NCBI GenBank assembly: GCA_023264815.1
Contig: JAHFUZ010000005.1
Span: forward strand, 129,842-186,598
From: Arthrobacter sp.
GTDB lineage: Bacteria; Actinomycetota; Actinomycetes; Actinomycetales; Micrococcaceae
Direction: 5' to 3'
DNA: 56,757 nucleotides
Numbering within the stretch: position 1 is the stretch's first letter; every line of letters starts with the position of its first letter. A program made the translations under genes and the position numbers. The notes beneath the pieces were generated by a model. It was not told the origin of the DNA. It saw only the letters and a program-made list of their open reading frames with translations, and made no database searches. Positions 50,529-56,757 of the stretch are shown here, piece after piece.

Positions 50529-51230
50529 ATGAGCACTGAACAGGGTTTGACCCCGCTGACCGACGAGGAACTGCTGGCACAGGGCGGAACTCCGCTCCCC
50601 GACAAGGAGGTGGCCTCGGTGCTGGACCTGAACGCCGATCTGGACCTTGGCATCAACGCCGCCGCACCCATCGACCTCGCCGTCGCGGCCAACGCCAACG
50701 TGGCAGCCCCGATCGATGCGGCCGCCTCGGCGAACATCCTTTCCTTCGGCTCCGAGGCCCAGGCCCTCGCTGACCAGGGAGTGATTATCAACCAGGGCAT
50801 CACCGCGGATGCCACTGCGGACTCCACGCAGGACAGCATCCTTGACCAGGGGCAGGACACGGCGGACGGTGGATCTGTTGACGGCGGGACTGCGGGAACT
50901 ACCGGGGATGGACTGCTTGACGGCGGGACTGCGGATGGCGCGCTTCCCGACGTCGGTGCCCTGCCGGTGGATCCGGCTGCGGCACTGGATGGGGACCTGC
51001 TGAACGTCAATGTGGACCTCGCCGCCGACGCCGACATCGCGGCCCCGATCAACGGTGCCGTTGCTGCCAACGCCAACGTGGCCGCCCCGATCGACGCCGC
51101 CGTCGCAGCAAACATCGGGTCGATCGACAGCAACGCGTTCGCGGTCGCCCAGCAGGACGCCATCATCAGCCAGCACATCGACGGCGAAGCAACCGCGTCG
51201 GCCAACCAGCAGTCCGATCTGCGGCAGTAG
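50529..51230 (+). CDS. Ala/Asp-rich protein with an internal duplication, partner of an M50 protease
   Basis: 233 residues, very acidic. The N-terminus TPLTDEELLAQGGTPLPDKE recalls RiPP leaders. Two copies of a roughly 65-residue unit (about 47-110 and 166-233) share APID-AVAANANVAAPIDAA-x-AN and a QD-I-x-Q end, joined by a Gly/Asp/Thr linker with DGGT repeats. No signal peptide, membrane segment or Cys. GGAG is 7 bases before the ATG at 50529. 36 bases upstream of the protease gene, so clearly cotranscribed. I recognise it only as the usual companion of such M50 proteins; it may be a precursor or a substrate. Confidence 0.75.
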   Translation: MSTEQGLTPLTDEELLAQGGTPLPDKEVASVLDLNADLDLGINAAAPIDLAVAANANVAAPIDAAASANILSFGSEAQALADQGVIINQGITADATADSTQDSILDQGQDTADGGSVDGGTAGTTGDGLLDGGTADGALPDVGALPVDPAAALDGDLLNVNVDLAADADIAAPINGAVAANANVAAPIDAAVAANIGSIDSNAFAVAQQDAIISQHIDGEATASANQQSDLRQ

Positions 51231-51266
51231 AATCCGGACTCCACTCCCCCACATGAGCACCCTTCA

Positions 51267-53699
51267 ATGAGCACAGTCCACGGCGGGCCGTCCCGGCTGG
51301 ACGGCCCGCCGGCTTCCGGCGCGTCCGGCGGGGCTGACGCCCTGCCCGATGGGTTTAACCCGGACGTTCCGGTCCTCGCCGAGGGCGTGGAGCTGATCGG
51401 TGAAACGAAGGGTTCGGGCTACCGTGAGCCACCGTCACTGGTCCGCCGGGCAGACGGCCAGGCGATTGCGCTGACACGCCTGTTGTACCTGGTGCTGGAA
51501 GCAGTGGATGGCCAGCGGAGCACCGGCGAGATCGCGGACCACGTGAGTACCGGCTTCGGAAAGCTGGTCAGCAGGGACAACGTCCGGACGCTGATCGCCT
51601 CTCAACTGCTGCCGCTTGGCCTCCTCCGGCTGGCCGACGGCTCGCAGCCCGAGGTGAGGAAAGCCGACCCGCTGCTCGGCATGCGCTTCCGCTATACGGT
51701 GACCGATCCGGAGCGTACCCGCAGGCTGACGGCCCCGTTCGCGGTGCTTTTCAACCCGCTGATCGTCGCGGCAGTATGTGTGGCGTTCCTGGCGGCGTGC
51801 TGGTGGGTGCTCATGGTCAAGGGGCTTGCCTCCGCAACACATGATGCCTTCGCCAATCCGGGGCTCGTGCTGCTGGTGCTGGCCGTGACCGTCCTGTCTG
51901 CCGGCTTTCACGAGTTTGGCCATGCCGCGGGCGCGCGCCGCGGCGGCGCAACACCGGGAGCCATGGGCGCCGGGCTGTATCTGATCTGGCCTGCCTTCTT
52001 CACCGACGTCACCGATTCCTACCGGTTGGGCCGCGGCGGCCGGCTCCGCACCGACCTGGGCGGGCTGTATTTCAACGCGATCGTGGCCGTGGCCATCATG
52101 GGCGTCTGGTGGGCCACCGGCTTTGACGCCCTCTTGCTGGTAGTGGTCACCCAAATCCTCCAGATGGTCCGGCAACTGCTTCCGTTGGTGCGGTTTGACG
52201 GGTACCACATCCTGGCCGATGCCACCGGCGTTCCGGACCTCTTCCAGCGCATCAAACCCACCCTGCTGGGACTGCTGCCCTGGCGCCGGACCGAGCCCGC
52301 AGCCCAGGCCCTCAAGCCATGGGCCCGGACAGTGGTCACCGTGTGGGTGCTGGTCACCGTGCCGCTGCTGGTGCTCAGCCTGGTCATGATGGTGCTCTCG
52401 CTGCCGCGGCTCCTGGGCACGGCGGGGGCCAGCGTCCTGAAGCAGCAAACCGGGTTCTCCCAGGCCCTGGCGGCGGGGGACATCGCCGGAGCCGCCGTGC
52501 GCATCCTGGCGATCGCCGCCGTCGGACTCCCGATCCTGGGCATTGCCTACATCCTCCTCCGGCTGGTCCGGCAGCTGACCGCCGGACTGTGGCAGCGGAC
52601 CCGCGGCAAGACACTTCAGCGGGCCGCGGCCATGGCAGCCGTCGCCGCAGTGACCGCGGCCCTGGCCTGGGCCTGGTGGCCCGGCCCGGACACGTACCGG
52701 CCGGTGCAGCCGTATGAACGCGGCAACCTGGCAGACGTCACCACCGCCATATTTCCGACGGCGGCCCGCTCACTTCAGGAGGGGGGCACCGGAACAACCG
52801 TGGCACTGTGGCCCGCGGGAGCGGCAACGCCCACCCGGGACAACCCGCAGCTCAGCATGGTCCTCGTGCCCCATAGCGGTCCTGCCGGCGCCGGCACACC
52901 GGCGGGCACCACGGCCGGTTCAGCCCCGGCTCCGTCGTGGGTCTTCCCGTATAACCGCCCCGCTCCCCCGGCCGGGGACGGCAACCAGGCCCTCGCGGTG
53001 AACACCACCAACGGTTCGGTGGCCTATGACGTGGCCTTCGCACTCGTGTGGGCTGAAGACGGCGAGCCGGTGGACACCACCAACGAGGCCTATGCCTTCG
53101 CCAGCTGTGCCGATTGCGCGGCCGTGGCCGTGGGGTTCCAGGTGGTGCTGATTGTGGGCCAGGCGGATGTGGTGGTGCCGGAGAACCTGTCCGCCGCAGC
53201 CAACTACAACTGCCTTCGCTGCCTTACCTACGCGCTGGCCTCCCAACTTGTCCTGACATTGGACGGGCCGCTGAGCGAGAGCGGTACGGAAAGGCTCAAC
53301 GCCCTGTGGGCCGAAATCGCCGAGTTCGGGCGAAACCTGCAGAACGTCCCGCTGACGGAAATTCAAGCCCGCCTCAACGGGTTCAAGGAACAGATCACGG
53401 CGATCATCCAAAGCGACCCCAGCGCCACACGGGGCGTCGGCACGTCCACAGCGCCGGCAACAGCGCCATCAACAGCCACGCCGGCGCCGTACGCATCCGT
53501 ACCTGCCGAAGCGCCCACGCCGGGCACCACCGCGCCTGCACCCATGCCGGCCGGAACAGCGACGGCGGAGCCCACCGCTGGCGGCAGTCCACCCGCGACC
53601 GCCCCGGCAGACGAAGCCCCGGCGGCCACGACCGAACCAACCGGGGCGACCGTCTCGCCGGTTGCCCCGTCGCCTGTCCCGACCAGCACGGGGAGCTGA
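51267..53699 (+). CDS. PqqD-like domain / M50 zinc protease / extracellular Cys domain fusion
   Basis: 810 residues. (1) About 45-130: PqqD-like winged helix (SLVRRADGQAIALTRLLYLV, DGQRSTGEIADHV), the fold used as a RiPP recognition element. (2) About 150-470: multi-pass M50/site-2 protease core with HEFGH at 215-219 and the conserved Asp in RFDGYHI near 311. (3) One more membrane helix near 450-475, then an extracellular domain (about 490-700) with CADC and CLRC pairs. (4) A disordered Pro/Thr/Ala tail from about 720. Putative peptide zinc metalloprotease type; likely cleaves or exports the product of the preceding gene. Confidence 0.85.
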   Translation: MSTVHGGPSRLDGPPASGASGGADALPDGFNPDVPVLAEGVELIGETKGSGYREPPSLVRRADGQAIALTRLLYLVLEAVDGQRSTGEIADHVSTGFGKLVSRDNVRTLIASQLLPLGLLRLADGSQPEVRKADPLLGMRFRYTVTDPERTRRLTAPFAVLFNPLIVAAVCVAFLAACWWVLMVKGLASATHDAFANPGLVLLVLAVTVLSAGFHEFGHAAGARRGGATPGAMGAGLYLIWPAFFTDVTDSYRLGRGGRLRTDLGGLYFNAIVAVAIMGVWWATGFDALLLVVVTQILQMVRQLLPLVRFDGYHILADATGVPDLFQRIKPTLLGLLPWRRTEPAAQALKPWARTVVTVWVLVTVPLLVLSLVMMVLSLPRLLGTAGASVLKQQTGFSQALAAGDIAGAAVRILAIAAVGLPILGIAYILLRLVRQLTAGLWQRTRGKTLQRAAAMAAVAAVTAALAWAWWPGPDTYRPVQPYERGNLADVTTAIFPTAARSLQEGGTGTTVALWPAGAATPTRDNPQLSMVLVPHSGPAGAGTPAGTTAGSAPAPSWVFPYNRPAPPAGDGNQALAVNTTNGSVAYDVAFALVWAEDGEPVDTTNEAYAFASCADCAAVAVGFQVVLIVGQADVVVPENLSAAANYNCLRCLTYALASQLVLTLDGPLSESGTERLNALWAEIAEFGRNLQNVPLTEIQARLNGFKEQITAIIQSDPSATRGVGTSTAPATAPSTATPAPYASVPAEAPTPGTTAPAPMPAGTATAEPTAGGSPPATAPADEAPAATTEPTGATVSPVAPSPVPTSTGS

Positions 53700-53770
53700 G
53701 CTGCGAAGAAGTTCTCCCGGCCAGAGTTTGCGCCATTGACTCGACAAATTGTTGGGTCGAAACTCGTGCA

Positions 53771-53959
53771 ATGACCCAGGAACCCGAAGCCCTGATGGCT
53801 GTAGTTGACCGGCTGGCCAAGCGTTTCCCCCATCAGGAACGCTCGGCCATCGAGGACATCGTGGCGGAGGAACACGGTTCATTCGACGACGGGCCCATCC
53901 GGGACTTCGTCCCCCTCCTGGTGGAACGGGCCGCGAAGCTCCGCCTCTCCCGTCCATAG
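53771..53959 (+). CDS. Small three-helix-bundle protein (DUF3562-like)
   Basis: 62 residues: MTQEPEALMAVVDRLAKRFP, then HQERSAIEDIVAEEHGSFDD and GPIRDFVPLLVERAAKLRL. It matches the pattern of the short helical dimerisation proteins common in actinobacteria. Begins 71 bases after the M50 protease stop; cotranscription is possible but not required. Confidence 0.65.
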   Translation: MTQEPEALMAVVDRLAKRFPHQERSAIEDIVAEEHGSFDDGPIRDFVPLLVERAAKLRLSRP

Positions 53960-53969
53960 CCGCCTGACC

Positions 53970-54200
53970 GGCCAATGGCCACCTCGGGGGTGGTTGATGA
54001 TGGCCGCGGAGCCGTCCACGCCGAAGACCCATAGTTGTTCATCTTAAAGGTGCCGCTGCCCAATTCCTCCGGGGTCGGCTTGCCCAGCTGTGACACGACG
54101 TGCAATGAAGCCCAGCAGACCCGACGCTGCTTTCGGGAAGGACTTCGTCAGCCCTGCCCGCCGCTCCATCAGCGCCGTGGCATCAACATGCACCAAACAG
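53970..54200 (-). pseudogene. Remnant of a 2-oxoacid dehydrogenase E2 (lipoamide acyltransferase)
   Basis: Minus strand from about 54197: HVDATALMERRAGLTKSF and GLLGFIARRV match the start of the E2 catalytic domain. After a frame change VVSQLGKPTPEELGSGTFKM and NNYG appear; a further +1 shift gives VFGVDGSAAIINHP, the E2 GTFxxNNYGxxGxxxxxxIINxP block. Most of the domain between is missing. No E1 or E3 nearby. Confidence 0.7.
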
Positions 54201-54224
54201 AGCGTCGCCCGGCCCTATCGTGAT

Positions 54225-55420
54225 GCGGTGGCGGGCTCGTCGTCGGCGGTGATGAGGATGTTGCCTTCAGAGATCGCTTCGGACTGGATGTCGTCTTACA
54301 CGGTGGCGGCCAGCGGCTTCTCCTTGATGAAGAAGAGGACAACGGCGGCTCACCCGCCAGCGGGACAATCCAGATGAAGATGGGGGTCAGGGCGTCGTTG
54401 TAGGAGGAGACGATCAGGTCTTTGATCTCCGCGGGCAGGTGGTTGACTACCGCCGGGGTGAGGGAGTTCGAACCGCCGGGAGTGCCGCCGCCGGTTGCGG
54501 CAGCGGGCAGGCGCTCGCCGAGGAGGTCGGCCAGCCGGCTCGCGAACAGGCTCCCCACCGAGGCTGAGCCCAGGGCGGCGCCGATCTGACGGAACAAGTT
54601 GTTCGATGCCGTGGCGGTGCCCACCTCCCGCAGCGCGAGAGAATTCTGGACGATGAGGACCAGGATCTGCATGCTCCGGCCCAGCCCCAGGCCCATCACG
54701 GCCAGGTAGACGCAGATTTCCCACAGCGGGCATCCGGGCTTGAGGGTGGAGAGCAGCACCAGGGCCACCAGGATGGAGCCGGCGATGGGCATCCACTTAT
54801 ACTGGCCGGTCTTGCTGACCGGCTGGCCGGACAGGACGGATGCCACCAGGAGGGCGCCCAGCATGGGGATCATCAACAGGCCGGATTCGGTGGCGTTTAC
54901 GCTGAAGGCCATCTGCAGATAGGTGGGGAGGTAGCCGATGGCGCCGAACATGGCCACACCGATCAGCAGGCCCGCGAAGGTGGAGCGGTTGAAGTTCGGT
55001 CCTTGAACAGGTGCAGCGGCATGATGGATTCCGCGGTGCGGCGCTCCACCATGACGAACGCGACGGTGCTGACGACGGTAGCGGCGATCATGGACAGGAT
55101 GATGGGGTCGTTCCAGTCGCCCCTGCTGCCGCCCCAAGTGGCAAAGACCACCAGGGCAGTGGTGGCGATGGCCATCAGGAACATGCCGCCGAGGTCCAGC
55201 CTTGGCTTACAGGAATGCTGGGGCAGCTTCAGGAATAACACGGCACCGGCGAGGGCTAGGAAGCACAGGGGGTGTTGATCCAGAAGACCAAGCGCCAACC
55301 GGGCCGTTCGGTGAACCAGCCGCCCAGCAGCGCGCCGGCCACGGAGGCAATGGCGAACACGCCGCCCATCATCCCATCAACTTGCAGCCAGCCGTGGCGG
55401 TTACCAGCAGAGCTAAGTTC
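54225..55420 (-). pseudogene. Broken DHA2-type MFS exporter
   Basis: Three frames are needed to read it: GGVFAIASVAGALLGGWFTE (near 55350), then LALAGAVLFLKLP through MPLHLFKD (55250-55010), then FAGLLIGVAMFGAIGYLPTY through IFIWIVPLAG (about 54990-54355), and a further shift to AAVVLFFIKEKPLAATV ending in an in-frame TAA at about 54300, followed by DDIQSEAISEGNILITADDE. The first four helices are missing. At least three frameshifts and one nonsense change. Confidence 0.8.
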
Positions 55421-55641
55421 GAACAGCGGGGCGTGCCCAGGGCGACGGTGCAGGCGGCGTACAACACCGGCCTGCCCGGCGGCGCAGGGCGCAAGCGTTT
55501 CACCGAAGGCAGGCCACGTCATTCCGAAGTGGTCACACAATTGATAGACATCTATGGGGCGCACATCTGCTGCGGTAGCATCGGAGAACTCGGCTAGTGG
55601 AAAAGCGCCGATTGCCTTACGCCAAGTACTAGAGGATTCAT
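55421..55641. other. Junction between the MFS remnant and the unknown gene pair
   Basis: 221 bases with no supported gene. GC drops here towards the following pair. A TTGATAGACATC stretch at about 55540 is the only AT-rich candidate for a promoter. Confidence 0.3.
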
Positions 55642-56259
55642 ATGTCTCTAAACAGTTTCAGCATTGTCTTTGCTGGTGAGAACTTTCCCATCAGTTCTAT
55701 CAAGACAACCGATTTTGTGTTTCGCCATCGAACACTTGTAGAGACAGTAAGGCTTCCCGTCCTTTTGCAGGCAGCCGCTGGCGGTGCGAACATCGACGTC
55801 CTCAACGACCGATTCGTGGCTAGCGTCACAGCTCCCGACAAGGTCGACGTTCAGATCCCGGGGCTTCAGGACCTTGCCCGGACTTTCCTCGAGTATGTTG
55901 GCAAGCGCACTATCAAAGCGACGGGGCATAACCTGCAGTTTGCCCTGGACGGTATCGACTCTCCCAAAGAGAAGATCGCGGCGCACTTTGTCCAGCGGGC
56001 AGCGGTAGCTGGCGCGCTGGGAACGCCCGACTTCAGTGCAGATCTGCAGTTCGTCTTCGACGGCCATCATGGCTCTCGCGTGCGGGTTGCCATAGTGACT
56101 GACGGTGTTGACGTGCCGACCGTCGATTTCAATTTCAACTTTGAGGCGCCCCAGGTGTCTCCGGGAGACGCTTTGGCTTATCTCAGCGCCTCCCACGAAC
56201 AGGCCCAGAGAATAGTTGATACCCTAAGCCAAGCGATCCAACAGGAGGTTTCTGTATGA
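55642..56259 (+). CDS. Unknown protein A of an overlapping gene pair
   Basis: 205 residues, no membrane segment. Beta-rich start MSLNSFSIVFAGENFPISSI; middle FLEYVGKRTIKATGHNLQFA; ends with a helix (EQAQRIVDTLSQAIQQE). Base composition is clearly lower in GC than the chromosome around it and codons are less GC-biased, indicating transfer. AGAGGA lies before the ATG. It overlaps the next gene by 4 bases (ATGA). I do not recognise the family. Confidence 0.7.
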   Translation: MSLNSFSIVFAGENFPISSIKTTDFVFRHRTLVETVRLPVLLQAAAGGANIDVLNDRFVASVTAPDKVDVQIPGLQDLARTFLEYVGKRTIKATGHNLQFALDGIDSPKEKIAAHFVQRAAVAGALGTPDFSADLQFVFDGHHGSRVRVAIVTDGVDVPTVDFNFNFEAPQVSPGDALAYLSASHEQAQRIVDTLSQAIQQEVSV

Positions 56260-56657
56260 TGCGGACGGTGCATGCATCTAGTGAGACGTTGAGGCGCCCC
56301 ACTGGTAGCACAAGCGTTCCAGACCTCCGGCTTGGCTCACTGGCGCAGTCCACGTCGTGGTCAATAAAAGAGCAGCTAGTCATTGAGACAGACGCACAGC
56401 GGGAGGCCTTTGTGGATGCACTCATCCGACAGGCTAACGTTGGGCGGTCAAGCAGCACAGAAACCTTTTCTCCAATTTTCCACAACACGACGGCCGCACG
56501 GCTGGGCGGTGTCGTGGACCTGCTGGATGAGGCAATAGCCATGTATCAAATCCAGGAGGAAAGCGACCTCGAGGATGCAATCGGCATGCCGTTCCCGGCC
56601 ACGGTTCCCGCAAGCTGGGTGGCAGAGATCTCAAGCATGGGACTGCTGAAGGTTTAG
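56256..56657 (+). CDS. Unknown protein B of an overlapping gene pair
   Basis: 133 residues, soluble, with a helical middle (ARLGGVVDLLDEAIAMYQIQ) and WVAEISSMGLLKV at the end. ATGA overlap with gene A means coupled translation and probable functional link. Low GC as in A. Ends about 25 bases before the stop of an IS3-type transposase on the other strand. Confidence 0.65.
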   Translation: MMRTVHASSETLRRPTGSTSVPDLRLGSLAQSTSWSIKEQLVIETDAQREAFVDALIRQANVGRSSSTETFSPIFHNTTAARLGGVVDLLDEAIAMYQIQEESDLEDAIGMPFPATVPASWVAEISSMGLLKV

Positions 56658-56681
56658 TTGACAGCTGGGGTTGATATTTTC

Positions 56682-56757
56682 TTACGCGGCTGAGGCCGCG
56701 TTTTTTATTGTCTCAAACTCGATGGGTGTCAGCCGTCCGAGGGCGCGTTGACGGCGT
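56682..56757 (-). mobile_element. End of an IS3-family transposase (OrfB), rest outside the window
   Basis: The last codons on the minus strand read RRQRALGRLTPIEFETIKNA and ASAA-stop, the hallmark C-terminus of IS3-family OrfB integrases (LGxLTPxEFE). The stop is at 56684-56682. The insertion end would lie near TTGACAGCTGGGG (56658-56670), just past gene B. CGCGGC-TGAG-GCCGCG at 56685-56700 forms a hairpin before a T-run (plus strand) that terminates gene B transcription. Confidence 0.8.
56685..56706 (+). terminator. Terminator after the unknown gene pair
   Basis: CGCGGC / GCCGCG stem with loop TGAG followed by TTTTTTATT; it overlaps the transposase C-terminus on the other strand. Confidence 0.7.

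Noticed and set aside
53114..53770. Plus-strand frame fused to the small helical protein
   Set aside because: It lies inside the M50 protease gene in another frame; the real small gene begins at 53771.

Overview
The window is high-GC DNA from an actinobacterium, most likely an Arthrobacter/Pseudarthrobacter-type member of the Micrococcaceae. This rests on GTG/TTG starts, actinobacterial gene families (GAF-ANTAR, SARP, a MinD/ParA-like ATPase with a long Pro/Ala-rich N-terminus), a menaquinone pathway with a GGR-type reductase, and the many Tat-exported proteins. No rRNA, tRNA or CRISPR array was found.

Layout. 0-4.1 kb: menaquinone genes, menG - menaquinone/geranylgeranyl reductase - polyprenyl diphosphate synthase (minus, cut by the window edge), divergent from an isochorismate synthase. 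4.3-6.9 kb: a polar amino acid ABC transporter. 7-8 kb: an AbiEi/DUF559-like protein between palindromic repeats. 8.1-9.9 kb: menD, followed by a nested palindromic repeat and a 9-bp tandem repeat. 10.1-15 kb: a Tat-exported PhoX phosphatase divergent from a Tat-exported multicopper oxidase and a lipoprotein. 15.1-22 kb: a giant secreted heme peroxidase with Ca-binding repeats and FN3 domains, divergent from a SARP regulator with a C-terminal pseudo-receiver. 22.1-25.6 kb: menC, a GAF-ANTAR regulator coupled to a degenerate Hpt protein, and a CorA transporter.

25.7-32.9 kb: an MFS exporter, then a fructan/sucrose locus in which a LacI repressor faces an operon of sugar-binding protein, two permeases and a GH32 fructosidase. 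The operon promoter holds two copies of a palindromic operator and the lacI promoter a third. 33-37 kb: a lipoprotein, a PAP2 phosphatase, and a lacI-aldo/keto reductase operon with its own operator. 37.2-39.2 kb: two secreted proteins with SipW/TasA-like signal peptides. 39.2-44.5 kb: an MFS transporter, a pair of divergent STAS-like paralogues with duplicated promoter and leader motifs, a ParA-like ATPase and four very small membrane proteins missed by simple ORF calling. 45-50 kb: a metallo-beta-lactamase fold hydrolase, two SGNH esterases, an M20 amidohydrolase, a 3D-like lipoprotein and small Cys-rich proteins.

50.4-54 kb: the most system-like locus, a secreted-looking internally duplicated Ala/Asp-rich protein followed directly by an 810-residue fusion of a PqqD-like (RiPP-recognition-type) domain, an M50 intramembrane zinc protease and an extracellular Cys-containing domain. 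54-56.8 kb: decaying DNA, with remnants of a 2-oxoacid dehydrogenase E2 and a DHA2-type MFS transporter, two overlapping lower-GC unknown genes, and the end of an IS3-family element.
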